Source: Candidatus Heimdallarchaeota archaeon (lineage in GTDB: Archaea > Asgardarchaeota > Heimdallarchaeia > Heimdallarchaeales > Kariarchaeaceae). From it: a stretch of 64,000 bases of DNA. The stretch lies in assembly GCA_030149205.1 (NCBI GenBank), contig JASBSB010000001.1, forward strand, positions 776,712 through 840,711, read 5' to 3'. The number at the start of each line of letters is the position of its first letter. Positions within the stretch are counted from its first letter, which is position 1. The notes below the pieces were generated by a model. That model made no database searches. It saw only the letters and a program-made list of their open reading frames with translations, and was not told the origin of the DNA. Below are positions 1 to 8,896 of the stretch, in pieces. Position numbers and translations under genes: made by a program.

Positions 1-186
1 AAATCCACAAAACCAGAGAACCGAAACACCTGTTTCTGGTGTGGTGGAACAAACTTTAGCAAAGAAGAGGGAAGGTTAGACAGCAAGTGGGGGATGACTT
101 CACACAAATTCATTCTTTTGATCTGTAGCACATGTGGCTATGTTCATCAGTTTTATGAGGGTCGCTCAGTTTTTGATTTTGATTGA
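1..186 (+). CDS. Zinc-ribbon protein, 3' end only
   Basis: The window opens inside this gene; 61 codons remain before TGA at 184-186. Two cysteine pairs are visible, CFWCGG and, about 35 residues later, CSTCGY, followed by the tail HQFYEGRSVFDFD. This CxxC-x(n)-CxxCG arrangement is a zinc ribbon, similar to the small archaeal and bacterial nucleic-acid-binding ribbon proteins that end with a short Y-x-G tail. The upstream part, start and operon context lie outside the window. A T-run follows the stop. Confidence 0.6.
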   Translation, partial: KSTKPENRNTCFWCGGTNFSKEEGRLDSKWGMTSHKFILLICSTCGYVHQFYEGRSVFDFD

Positions 187-199
187 AGGAAACGGATAA

Positions 200-208
200 T
201 TTTTTTTT
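200..208 (+). terminator. Poly-T terminator
   Basis: Nine consecutive T residues start 14 bases after the stop of the zinc-ribbon gene, with no preceding hairpin. Archaeal RNA polymerase terminates on such runs, so this is the likely 3' end of that transcript. Confidence 0.5.
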
Positions 209-362
209 AAGAGAACCTTGGTATAATCGGCACAAGTATTATTTCTGACTTCAAACTCTTATTTTTTGTACATTTTATCAAATTTAATTTACAATTTTTG
301 CTTTGCGGTTAGCAACTCATTTATAAAAATAAATCAATCAAAGCAAAGAATCTGATTTTTAA

Positions 363-1304
363 ATGAGGGATAATTCAATAAAATTCAGTTTTAGAAGGTG
401 GTTTAGTCGTAATGATGTGTACGTGTACACAGGTATTTTAGTTTTATATCCAACTATTGTTACTCTGATGGCTTACACTAGGCTATTAAACAAATTACCT
501 GATACAATCATTGTTGGGAGTATTATGTCCATACCAATAATCTCTGGTACTTTGTTCTTCATGTTAGTTTTTTTAATACCTGGAAAAGCGTTCAACTCTC
601 GCCAGGATCATATTAATCCAAATCTTTCCCAACAGAGGGTTAACTGGGGATTTGGTTCAGTTTTGGAGGTTGAACCTAACCTTATCAGAGTGGTATCCAA
701 GACTCCCAATAGAATAAGTCCATTCTTTTTGCTAGTAATTGGACTGGATCTAGTTTATGATTCCATTTTTTATCTTTTGTTATACAAATTTAGCTTTGGT
801 TCTCTTGGTCAATCATTGGGTACTCTTATAGAGATATTATATATTTTTACAGTTTTGTTATTCGTGATAGTTTTTGGGGTGTCAGCCATATTTGGATTCA
901 TTTTTTTTGATAGAAAGAGGAAGGGAGGTTTAACAGCTCTATCAACAAAAACAGAACTTAAAAAAGTCAACACCGATGAATACAGGCTTACCCTGTATGG
1001 AAGGTCTGAAAGCCCCATTGTTGTAATGTATCCAAGGGCATTGCTTAAAAGCATCCAGATCAGCAATTTTCAAAAGAAGATAAACAACACAAAAAATGAT
1101 TCTCATTACAACCAATTTAACACGGGGGTATTTTCTCCTATTAGAATCTATAGTTTAGATGGATTAAAATTTGAAATTGGTGAGGGGAAGGGAAGAATAA
1201 AGGAAGGAAAAGAATTTCTAAACTCAGATTTTTTAACAGCGTTTGGTAACGATGATAGACAGAAGTTAGAAGAGTTGGCTGAATATTGTATGAAGTGGAC
1301 TTAG
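363..1304 (+). CDS. Four-TM membrane protein of unknown function
   Basis: I do not recognise the family. The 313-residue protein has four hydrophobic segments (about residues 20-41, 52-73, 121-142 and 157-182) followed by a soluble C-terminal domain of about 125 residues that is probably cytosolic, since a basic stretch (DRKRKGG) follows the last membrane segment. A TATA-like element lies at 320-331, placing transcription start a few bases before the ATG. It stands alone between the zinc-ribbon gene and metK, all in the same direction but with separate promoters. Confidence 0.6.
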   Translation: MRDNSIKFSFRRWFSRNDVYVYTGILVLYPTIVTLMAYTRLLNKLPDTIIVGSIMSIPIISGTLFFMLVFLIPGKAFNSRQDHINPNLSQQRVNWGFGSVLEVEPNLIRVVSKTPNRISPFFLLVIGLDLVYDSIFYLLLYKFSFGSLGQSLGTLIEILYIFTVLLFVIVFGVSAIFGFIFFDRKRKGGLTALSTKTELKKVNTDEYRLTLYGRSESPIVVMYPRALLKSIQISNFQKKINNTKNDSHYNQFNTGVFSPIRIYSLDGLKFEIGEGKGRIKEGKEFLNSDFLTAFGNDDRQKLEELAEYCMKWT

Positions 1305-1462
1305 GCAAAAATAACCAAGATTCTTTGAGAGGGAAGAATACAATGATTAATTATAGATTTAGTAAAACAAACTTCTGACTCTAATGTTCATCTATAGATG
1401 GGACTTCAGTTTTCAGTTCTCATAAATTCATTCCAATTTCATAATAAACAAAGGAAAAACCC

Positions 1463-1470
1463 TAATATAC
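1463..1470 (+). promoter_or_regulatory. TATA box of metK
   Basis: TAATATAC is centred about 24 bases upstream of the metK ATG, the usual archaeal distance between TATA box and transcription start, so the mRNA probably begins at the start codon. Confidence 0.4.
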
Positions 1471-1490
1471 ACTATAAGAGTATGTCATAG

Positions 1491-2624
1491 ATGACTAAAA
1501 AATATATTTTTTCCTCGGAATCTGTGACTGAGGGACATCCAGATAAAATTGCGGATCAGATTTCAGATGCAGTCCTAGACGAGATGATAAGTGGAGACAG
1601 CCATTCAAGAGTTGCCTGTGAGACATTTGTAACCACGGGGTTAGTTCTGATAGGAGGTGAGATTCACACAGATTCCTATGTTAATTTGCAGAGAGTTGTG
1701 AGAGATACAGTAAAAGACATAGGTTATATCCACCCGGATATTGGGTTTTATTACAAAGATGTGAGTGTCATCAATGTGATCCATGAGCAATCTGTTGATA
1801 TAGCCCAGGGAGTCAAAAGAGACACAATGGAAGAACAGGGAGCTGGAGATCAGGGAATTATGTTTGGCTACGCAGTTGATCATACTGAGGAACTGATGCC
1901 GTTACCTATAATGCTTTCTCATGATTTGACGAAAGGGTTAGCAAAGCTTCGTAAATCTGGAAAGTTATCTTATCTCAGACCTGATGGAAAGTCACAGGTT
2001 GCAATAAACTATGTGGAAGGGAAACCAGCCTCTGCCTATAAAGCCGTTATTGCAGCACAACACACTGAGGAGGTAGATCAAGCCAAGATTCAGGAGGATC
2101 TTCAAGAGCTTCTCATTGAGCCTGTGCTTGGGGATTATTTCACAAAAGATACTAAGATGATAGTGAATGGAACTGGGAAGTTTGTCATTGGAGGGCCACA
2201 TGGAGATGCTGGTTTAACTGGGAGAAAGATCATTGTAGATACCTATGGTGGGGCTGGATTCCATGGTGGTGGGGCGTTTTCAGGAAAGGATCCCTCGAAG
2301 GTTGACCGCAGTGGTTCTTATGTCGCAAGATATATTGCTAAAAACGTTGTAAACTCAGGATATGCCAAGGAGGTGAGTGTACAGATAGCTTATTCCATTG
2401 GAGTCTCAGAACCCTTCTCCTTCATGGTTGACACGAGAGGAACAGGTACAATACCAGACGAGGAGATAGAGAAGAAGGTAAGAAATTCCATTGATCTTCG
2501 TCCGGGGGTTATGATTGATACCCTTGACCTAAAGCGTCCAATCTATAGACCTACTGCCAGTTATGGCCACTTTGGAAGACATGACATTGATGCACCTTGG
2601 GAAAAACTGGATCTCTTTGATTAA
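1491..2624 (+). CDS. metK: S-adenosylmethionine synthase, bacterial type
   Basis: Makes S-adenosylmethionine from methionine and ATP in the cytosol. The 377 residues contain the bacterial/eukaryotic MAT signatures: the N-terminal SSESVTEGHPDKIADQISDA, the GAGDQGIMFGYA hexapeptide region near residue 125, and GGPHGDAGLTGRKIIVDTYG near residue 235, with metal-binding Asp and substrate-binding His in place. Length is right for the family. Most archaea instead carry the very divergent archaeal MAT, so this copy looks bacterial in origin. A TATA-like element at 1463-1470 lies about 24 bases before the ATG, suggesting a leaderless transcript. Confidence 0.96.
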   Translation: MTKKYIFSSESVTEGHPDKIADQISDAVLDEMISGDSHSRVACETFVTTGLVLIGGEIHTDSYVNLQRVVRDTVKDIGYIHPDIGFYYKDVSVINVIHEQSVDIAQGVKRDTMEEQGAGDQGIMFGYAVDHTEELMPLPIMLSHDLTKGLAKLRKSGKLSYLRPDGKSQVAINYVEGKPASAYKAVIAAQHTEEVDQAKIQEDLQELLIEPVLGDYFTKDTKMIVNGTGKFVIGGPHGDAGLTGRKIIVDTYGGAGFHGGGAFSGKDPSKVDRSGSYVARYIAKNVVNSGYAKEVSVQIAYSIGVSEPFSFMVDTRGTGTIPDEEIEKKVRNSIDLRPGVMIDTLDLKRPIYRPTASYGHFGRHDIDAPWEKLDLFD

Positions 2625-3019
2625 TTTGACACATGATTTGTTTTGTATGTAAAGAGTATCAGCTGTTTAATTTAAACCTACAATTAAGTATCCAGCTCTA
2701 TTGATTAGCCCAGGGATAATTGAAATTCCAGTTATACAATCATAGATCCCTAAATCCCGCACCAATAAAGATATTAAAGAATTAGTGGAATTTTAGGAAA
2801 TCAGCCGTAATTCAAACTAGAAAGTCCAGTTATCGTATCCATTTTTACTAATATTACCGCATTTATTTGTATGATGAAAATTTTATCAGAATCAACCTCA
2901 AGACATTGATAATGAAACAGATGATTGATTAGATTTATATAGGTTAAATTAACTGAGCGATTTAGTGTTATTTAGACATATAATTATATGGGCGAAGAAT
3001 ATCAAGCTGAGGGGTTTAA
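2625..3019. other. Intergenic region upstream of aceBA
   Basis: 395 bases without a supported gene. It holds a good TATA element at 2934-2941 (TTTATATA), a second AT element at 2978-2987, and a Shine-Dalgarno-like GAGGGG at 3009-3014 before the aceB TTG. A 20-codon ORF at 2988-3050 overlaps the aceB start in another frame. No RNA gene or repeat is evident. Confidence 0.5.
2934..2941 (+). promoter_or_regulatory. TATA box of the aceBA operon
   Basis: TTTATATA matches the archaeal TATA consensus and would start transcription near 2965, leaving a leader of about 55 bases that contains the GAGGGG ribosome-binding site of aceB. A weaker AT-rich element at 2978-2987 is an alternative. Confidence 0.45.
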
Positions 3020-4618
3020 TTGGGTAAAGAAGCAGAATCAGGATTGCTGACCAATGTCTCGATGGAACGATATTCGGAGATTGTGAACGAGAAATCATTA
3101 GGCTTTGTATACAAATTGGTTGATGAGTTTGGTTCGAGGGCAGAATTATTACTAGAGGATAGAATAAAGGTTAAGGAGCAGATAAAAAAAAGGATGCACC
3201 CTGACTTCTTGGAGGAAACAAGATCAGTCAGAGAAGGGGATTGGAAAGTTTCTCCTTTTCCCAAAGAGGTTGCCGATAGAAGAATTGAGATTACGGGACC
3301 TGTGAACAGGAAGATGGTTATTAATGCTTTAAATTCTGGAGCAAACGTCTTTATGGCAGATTTTGAAGATTCAAATTCTCCAACATGGGAGAACTGTATC
3401 CTAGGACAAATAAACCTTAAAGATGCAGTTCAAGGTCGGTTGGCCTATGATTCACCAGAGGGGAAAAAATATAGGGTCAGGAATGACCCAGCTGTGCTTT
3501 TTGTTAGACCTAGAGGTTTGCATCTTTTTGAAGTCCACTTAAAGTACAAAGGTTCACCTATCCCAGCCTCACTGATCGATTTTGGGCTATACTTTTTTAA
3601 CAATGCCAAACAGTTGGTTCAGAAAGGAAGTGCTCCATACTTTTATCTCCCTAAATTACAGTCTTATCATGAAGCAAAGCTTTGGGATGATATTTTCACT
3701 TTTGCTGAGCAGTACCTTGGGTTAGAGCATGGAATAACAAAGGCAACTGTTCTGATTGAGCACATCTTGGCATCTTTTCAGATGGATGAGATTCTTTATG
3801 CCCTAAAGGATCATTCACTTGGATTGAATTGTGGTCGCTGGGATTATATCTTTAGTTTTATCAAAACTTTCGCTGATAATCCAAAGTTCATTCTCCCTGA
3901 CAGGAGCAGTATTACCATGGATAAGGGATTTTTGAATGCGTATGTACAACTTCTCATTCAGACCTGCCATAAAAGAGGTACATTTGCAATGGGTGGAATG
4001 GCAGCACAGATCCCAATTAGTTCGAATCATGAGGCTAGCATGACAGCTCTTGATAAGGTTTACAAAGATAAGTTGAGAGAGGTTAAAGCAGGTCATGATG
4101 GAACCTGGATTGCACATCCAGGTCTCTTGGAGGTTGCAAGAAAACCGTTTGATGAATTCATGCCCACTCCAAATCAGATTCATAAGAAAATCTCTGAAAG
4201 GATTATCTCTCAGACTGATCTACTAGAGGTTCCAGAAGGAAGTATCACAGAGGAGGGAGTGCGCTTAAATATCAATGTAGGACTGCAATACCTTACCAAC
4301 TGGTTGGCAGGGAATGGGTGTGTTGCGATTAACCACCTGATGGAGGATGCAGCCACAGCTGAAATTAGCAGGTCACAACTTTGGCAATGGCTTCATAATT
4401 CAGTGACACTGGATGACGGTAAGGAGTTTAACAAAAACCTGTTTAATCAGTGGCTAGAGGAGGAGAGAAATAAACTCTCTGCAGGATCGCTTGTATCTTT
4501 AGAAAAAGAGCTATCACTGGCAGAGCAACTATTCAGAGAATTAACAGAACAGGAGACAATCGAGGAATTTTTGACAGTTCCCGCCTATTCTCTACTCTTA
4601 GGAGATGAATTAACATGA
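3020..4618 (+). CDS. aceB: Malate synthase A
   Basis: Condenses glyoxylate with acetyl-CoA to malate, the second step of the glyoxylate shunt. The 532-residue protein carries the family signature [16 protein letters not shown] near residue 265, plus [42 protein letters not shown] and the C-terminal [15 protein letters not shown] and [15 protein letters not shown] blocks, all typical of malate synthase A rather than the longer G isoform. The TTG at 3020 directly follows an in-frame stop and sits five bases after GAGGGG; ATG at 3062 is the alternative start. The stop overlaps the aceA start in ATGA, so the two genes are translationally coupled. Confidence 0.95.
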   Translation: MGKEAESGLLTNVSMERYSEIVNEKSLGFVYKLVDEFGSRAELLLEDRIKVKEQIKKRMHPDFLEETRSVREGDWKVSPFPKEVADRRIEITGPVNRKMVINALNSGANVFMADFEDSNSPTWENCILGQINLKDAVQGRLAYDSPEGKKYRVRNDPAVLFVRPRGLHLFEVHLKYKGSPIPASLIDFGLYFFNNAKQLVQKGSAPYFYLPKLQSYHEAKLWDDIFTFAEQYLGLEHGITKATVLIEHILASFQMDEILYALKDHSLGLNCGRWDYIFSFIKTFADNPKFILPDRSSITMDKGFLNAYVQLLIQTCHKRGTFAMGGMAAQIPISSNHEASMTALDKVYKDKLREVKAGHDGTWIAHPGLLEVARKPFDEFMPTPNQIHKKISERIISQTDLLEVPEGSITEEGVRLNINVGLQYLTNWLAGNGCVAINHLMEDAATAEISRSQLWQWLHNSVTLDDGKEFNKNLFNQWLEEERNKLSAGSLVSLEKELSLAEQLFRELTEQETIEEFLTVPAYSLLLGDELT

Positions 4619-5904
4619 AAATCGAAGAGTCAAAAGAAGAATTTACACAGAGATTATCTGAGGAATGGAGAACCAATCCCAGATGGAAGCAGATCGAACG
4701 CAGATATACAGCACATGATGTATGGAAATTAAGAGGAACGTTCCATGAGAAACAGAGTCTGGCGGAATATGGGGCAAACAAGCTCTGGAAATTGCTCCAT
4801 GATAGACCTTTGGTCAGAACTTTAGGGGCCCTTACGGGTAATCAAGCTGTGCAAATGGTTGAAGCAGGATTGGAAGCAATCTATGTGAGTGGATGGCAGG
4901 TTGCAGCAGATATGAACGAAGCAGGTGAAATGTACCCAGATCAAAGCTTATATCCAGCAGATAGTGCACCAAAGCTAGTCAAGAGAATAAATAATGCCTT
5001 TCAAAGAACTGATCAAATAATGCATCTTGCTGGTGAAAGTACAAGAGACTGGTTTGCACCAATTGTCGCAGATGGTGAGGCTGGATTTGGGGGGGTGTTA
5101 AATGTCTATGAATTTATGAAAGCCATGATCAGAGCCGGGGCAGCTGGGGTACATTTTGAAGACCAACTTTCAGCCTATAAAAAATGTGGACACCTTGGTG
5201 GCAAGGTTCTTGTCAGCACTCAGTCATTTATAGATACACTTGTCGCTGCACGACTGTCAGCAGACGTGCAATCAGTTCCAACTATACTCATTGCTAGAAC
5301 TGATGCCAACAGCGCAACATTACTTCTGAATGATATAGACGAAAGAGATCATGAGTTTATTTCTGGTCAGAGAAGCCATGAGGGGTTTTATTATTACAAT
5401 GGTGGGTTAGATGCAAGTATTGCAAGAGGATTGGCATTTGCACCTTATGCAGACCTTCTTTGGTTTGAGACTTCGACCCCAGATTTAGACGAGGCAAAGA
5501 GGTTCGCCAAAGAAATACATCAAAAATATCCAGAGAAACTGCTTGCTTACAACTGTTCACCTTCATTTAACTGGTCAAAAGCTATGACACCTGAGGAAGG
5601 TGAATTATTTCAGGAAGAACTTGGCAAGCTTGGATTCAAGTTTCAGTTTATTACACTTGCAGGGTTCCATCAGAACAACTACTCAATTTACAATCTTGCC
5701 AAAGAGTATAAAACCAAAGGAATGGGTGCCTACATGGTACTTCAAAACAAAGAGTTTGATGCACAGGAAGAGGGTTATCGTGCGGTGAAACATCAAACCT
5801 TTGTGGGTACTTCGTACTTTGACGAGGTTTCTTCTGTTGTAACAGATGGAAACAGCAGTACAACAGCACTTCATCAATCAACAGAATCTGAGCAATTCCA
5901 TTGA
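4615..5904 (+). CDS. aceA: Isocitrate lyase
   Basis: Cleaves isocitrate to succinate and glyoxylate, supplying the substrate of the upstream malate synthase. The 429-residue length matches bacterial isocitrate lyases. The catalytic [11 protein letters not shown] motif is intact with the active-site cysteine at residue 191, and [10 protein letters not shown], the metal-binding ADGEAGFGG region and the YNCSPSFNW substrate loop are all present. It overlaps aceB by four bases (ATGA), so both enzymes should be made together and allow growth on acetate, fatty acids or other C2-yielding substrates. The pair is probably bacterial in origin, as in haloarchaea. Confidence 0.96.
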   Translation: MKIEESKEEFTQRLSEEWRTNPRWKQIERRYTAHDVWKLRGTFHEKQSLAEYGANKLWKLLHDRPLVRTLGALTGNQAVQMVEAGLEAIYVSGWQVAADMNEAGEMYPDQSLYPADSAPKLVKRINNAFQRTDQIMHLAGESTRDWFAPIVADGEAGFGGVLNVYEFMKAMIRAGAAGVHFEDQLSAYKKCGHLGGKVLVSTQSFIDTLVAARLSADVQSVPTILIARTDANSATLLLNDIDERDHEFISGQRSHEGFYYYNGGLDASIARGLAFAPYADLLWFETSTPDLDEAKRFAKEIHQKYPEKLLAYNCSPSFNWSKAMTPEEGELFQEELGKLGFKFQFITLAGFHQNNYSIYNLAKEYKTKGMGAYMVLQNKEFDAQEEGYRAVKHQTFVGTSYFDEVSSVVTDGNSSTTALHQSTESEQFH

Positions 5905-6049
5905 TACTAATCATAATTCATATTCTATAAAGACATTTTGAGTTAACAACATAAACTGAGAATTTAATTGTACTTTATTTGAGATAGTTAGTACTTCATA
6001 TTGAAAACCAATCTTAAACAATTAGTACTTATAATCAATTAATCGCTAT

Positions 6050-6187
6050 ATGAACTGTCCTCGATGTAGGAAGTTATCAAACATTCAGGTAAAGATGAAG
6101 GATCAAAAAAGAAAAGGGGGTTATCACAAGAAAACTAAATTTATCTGCCCCTTGTGTGGATTGGTGAGAATGAAGGAGAACAGATAG
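6050..6187 (+). CDS. 45-residue zinc-ribbon microprotein
   Basis: A short ORF from ATG at 6050 to TAG at 6185. It encodes 45 residues with two cysteine pairs, NCPRCRK near the start and ICPLCGLVRM near the end, separated by about 26 residues rich in lysine and arginine. This is a complete minimal zinc ribbon, likely to bind nucleic acid or a ribosome-type partner. A TATA-like TTATAAT lies at about 6029-6036, slightly closer than usual. Its function is unknown; the surrounding 390-base gap between aceA and the VOC gene holds nothing else that I can support. Confidence 0.55.
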   Translation: MNCPRCRKLSNIQVKMKDQKRKGGYHKKTKFICPLCGLVRMKENR

Positions 6188-6294
6188 GAAATTCAGGGAT
6201 TGGGGTTTTAATTTTAATCTTAATTCATAATCAACAAGAAGACAACTTAAATTTGAGAAGAAATACTTTTATGTGATGTTATTAAATTAGAATA

Positions 6295-6684
6295 ATGACT
6301 AAGGGAACTTTAAGTTTGTTTGAGATACAGGCATCAGAACCTCAAAAATTGGTTGAATTTTATTCTAAGCTCTTTGGATGGACCTTCAACCTTGAAATGA
6401 AGGAACCAGTTGAATACTGGGGAATAAAAACACCAGGGATCAACGGTGGCCTAGTAACAAGACCAGCAAAAACTCCTGATCATGAACAGGGCACAAATGC
6501 TTTCACATGCTCATTTGAGGTTGATAATTATGATCAAGCGGAGAAATTAATCCTCTCAATGGGAGGGATAGTAGCAATGGATAAATTCGCAATTCCAGGA
6601 AAACGTTGGCAGGGGTATTATGTTGATCCAGATCATAATACGTTTGGAATATTTGAGGTGGATGAGAAAGCAGGACTTCAATAA
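6295..6684 (+). CDS. VOC (glyoxalase/bleomycin resistance) family protein
   Basis: 129 residues forming the two beta-alpha-beta-beta-beta modules of the vicinal oxygen chelate superfamily: LFEIQASEPQKLVEFYSKLF at the N-terminus and YYVDPDHNTFGIFEVDEKAG at the C-terminus. The DPDHNTFGIFE segment is the typical last strand that carries a metal-binding or substrate-contacting acidic residue. It resembles the single-domain glyoxalase-like proteins annotated as lactoylglutathione-lyase-related, but substrate cannot be told from sequence. It has its own upstream AT-rich element (about 6266-6273). A second, distant VOC protein lies at 18438. Confidence 0.8.
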   Translation: MTKGTLSLFEIQASEPQKLVEFYSKLFGWTFNLEMKEPVEYWGIKTPGINGGLVTRPAKTPDHEQGTNAFTCSFEVDNYDQAEKLILSMGGIVAMDKFAIPGKRWQGYYVDPDHNTFGIFEVDEKAGLQ

Positions 6685-6824
6685 GGTTAAACTTTGTTTC
6701 AACTGTCTTTTACATCTATCCCCCTATTTAACCAACTGTTTGTTAAATAAATTTCAAATGTGAACCCATCACTTTCGATTGGTATTCTAAGAACTTTTAT
6801 TATCTAAGGATTATTGTTTTGCAT

Positions 6825-7463
6825 ATGGAGATCATTCCATACAGGAAGGAATACGAGACCTCAGTTGTTAACATCTGTTTTGAAACTGGATATTTTGGTG
6901 AAGATCTGAGTAGAACTAAAATTTTTCCAGATCAAAAGCTATTTGGGTTGTTGTTTTGTCTATATTATCTGAATTATGAACCTGAGAATGCATTTGTCTG
7001 TTTGCTCGATGGGGAGGTTGTTGGTTACATAATTGGGACAACAGATACAGAAAGACAGGAAAAGTTATTCTCAAGATATATGGTTCCGCGTATCATCCTT
7101 CGCCTGATAACTGTAACTCTGTGGAGACACAGAAAATCAGTTGGGAGGATATTTTTCATGTATAAACAATTCCGGAAGCTTCCAGATGTCCAATGGGTGA
7201 ATAATATGTATCCTTCACATTTTCACATCAACCTTAGCTCTAAAGTCCAAAGGAGGGGTATTGGTTCCGCACTGTTAAAAAGGTTTGAAAAACATCTTCT
7301 AAGCAGTAATTCAAAAGGTGTACATCTTAAAACATCTGAATTGAACAAAAAGGCATTACAGTTTTATGAAAAACATCACTATGAGGTACTTCTGAAGTAC
7401 AAAGGAACTGTTTGGGATGAGGATACTTTAACATATGTTCTGGGAAAACAATTGATTGAGTAA
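6825..7463 (+). CDS. GNAT-family N-acetyltransferase
   Basis: 212 residues with the GNAT fold. The acetyl-CoA binding motif A is HINLSSKVQRRGIGSALLKR near residue 145 (Q/R-x-x-G-x-G/A), followed by HLKTSELNKKALQFYEKHHY, the motif B strand-helix with the conserved tyrosine. An N-terminal region of about 130 residues is longer than in minimal GNATs and may define the acceptor. I chose ATG at 6825 over the in-frame TTG at 6819 because a TATA-like TTTATTA at 6796-6802 is 26 bases upstream, as for a leaderless mRNA. Acceptor unknown. Confidence 0.82.
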   Translation: MEIIPYRKEYETSVVNICFETGYFGEDLSRTKIFPDQKLFGLLFCLYYLNYEPENAFVCLLDGEVVGYIIGTTDTERQEKLFSRYMVPRIILRLITVTLWRHRKSVGRIFFMYKQFRKLPDVQWVNNMYPSHFHINLSSKVQRRGIGSALLKRFEKHLLSSNSKGVHLKTSELNKKALQFYEKHHYEVLLKYKGTVWDEDTLTYVLGKQLIE

Positions 7464-7473
7464 TCTTTGTGAG

Positions 7474-8715
7474 TTATACCAACTGCAAAATTTTCCATCT
7501 TGTCCAATTCACAGTGATATGCTCAATTTTATTGACTGTCTGAATAAACAGATGAGATGCGTTAGGGAAGAAATCTAATGGAATGCTCACTTCAATTGAT
7601 CTATTTTTAAGATCATGATGATGAACAATTTTATCGCTGATAACAAGCTTGGATTGATCATAGAGTCTTACATGTGATTTTGTTATTTTCAAACACCATT
7701 TCGGGAGTCTGGAAAATTTAACTTGTTGCTGAAATGGAAATAGGTAAAGGAATATGGTGGCTCTTTTCTCTAATACTTTGGTATATCTGATTATTTGGTC
7801 AAGGTTGCCATCTTCAATCTTAATATTATGTGATATTGGATGCTCAGATTCAACCTCACCATTTACACCCTCAAATCCGGTTTTCGCCTCTGTTAGTGAA
7901 ATCATAGGGATGCTTGAGAACAATTCATTGGTTCGAATAAATGATTCAAGCATTGTTGGATTCGCTTTGTACTGGGTTTCGTGTTTTTTAATTGAATTAT
8001 ATTTTTGTCCTTTGCCTTTCTCTGTTAAAGGAGATGTAGTCCAGACGAGCTCTGGGTCAATAGGAAGAGGTGGCTCGAGTGGTGAATCTGGGTGATAGCC
8101 CTGAGGGTCTGGCCAGTGTGTATAGTGAACTAGATAACTCAAAAGTGGTATAGAGGAACCCAGTGTCATCAGTGCCGACCTCACATAAAGATGTAATGCT
8201 TGATGATCTGGATGATGATCATAGAGATGGGAAACAAAAACTTTTGTTGGGTTAAAATTCTCAATGATCTCTGAGATGTCTCTCATAATTTCTTCACCTT
8301 TGTACTTTGCACCAGGTCTCTTCGCATCAGAATAAGGAACTTTGTTCGCTCTTGTGAACAAGCCCTTAGCTGCCTGTTCAACACCCCAATGTTTTCTCCA
8401 AATATCCATCGTCCCGAAATCTGGGTATCCCAAAAATAAAAGGTTAGATTTATCCAATCCTAAATTTTCCTCTCCTGCAATTGCTTCTGCATGTCTTCTT
8501 TCACCCATCTCTTTCACTTCATGTGGAATGACAACTGGGAGATCCCATTTGTTAAATTTGATGAAGGATAGCTCATTACCATCTCCGTATGTTAAATAAA
8601 CCACCTTAACTGGAACTTTTCGTTCTATGCAATCATGAATTATTACCCCACACCCCAAAATATCATCGTCGGGATGAGGTGCAAAAATTAGCACCCGATC
8701 ATCATTTTCTATCAC
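7474..8715 (-). CDS. PIG-L family deacetylase
   Basis: LmbE/PIG-L zinc-dependent N-deacetylase that removes acetyl groups from GlcNAc-linked substrates. The N-terminal metal motif FAPHPDDDILGCG (residues 11-23) and the downstream HLYDHHPDHQAL motif supply the conserved His, Asp and second His. The family domain covers roughly the first 280 residues; the remaining 130 residues form an extra beta-rich C-terminal part of unknown role. The start is GTG, with an AT-rich element near 8743 on the reverse strand. It converges on the GNAT gene with only 10 bases between the stops. No N-terminal membrane segment is visible. Substrate could be a lipid-linked or soluble GlcNAc conjugate. Confidence 0.88.
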   Translation of the reverse strand: MIENDDRVLIFAPHPDDDILGCGVIIHDCIERKVPVKVVYLTYGDGNELSFIKFNKWDLPVVIPHEVKEMGERRHAEAIAGEENLGLDKSNLLFLGYPDFGTMDIWRKHWGVEQAAKGLFTRANKVPYSDAKRPGAKYKGEEIMRDISEIIENFNPTKVFVSHLYDHHPDHQALHLYVRSALMTLGSSIPLLSYLVHYTHWPDPQGYHPDSPLEPPLPIDPELVWTTSPLTEKGKGQKYNSIKKHETQYKANPTMLESFIRTNELFSSIPMISLTEAKTGFEGVNGEVESEHPISHNIKIEDGNLDQIIRYTKVLEKRATIFLYLFPFQQQVKFSRLPKWCLKITKSHVRLYDQSKLVISDKIVHHHDLKNRSIEVSIPLDFFPNASHLFIQTVNKIEHITVNWTRWKILQLV

Positions 8716-8896
8716 GGGAATCCCTAACTGATGTACTCTTATTATTCTTATTGTGAAGGAGGTAATTCAAAGTCGAATATAAATTATTTAGGTTGCAAAA
8801 TTGATCAGGTATATTTCCACGATAATTTTTTCAAATAACAATTAAAATAGTGCCTCAGAAACAAACCCATAAAAAACGTTTCCAACTGAATTTTAC

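Noticed and set aside
3815..4183. 122-codon reverse-strand reading frame inside aceB
   Set aside because: Antisense of the malate synthase catalytic region; no homology or promoter.
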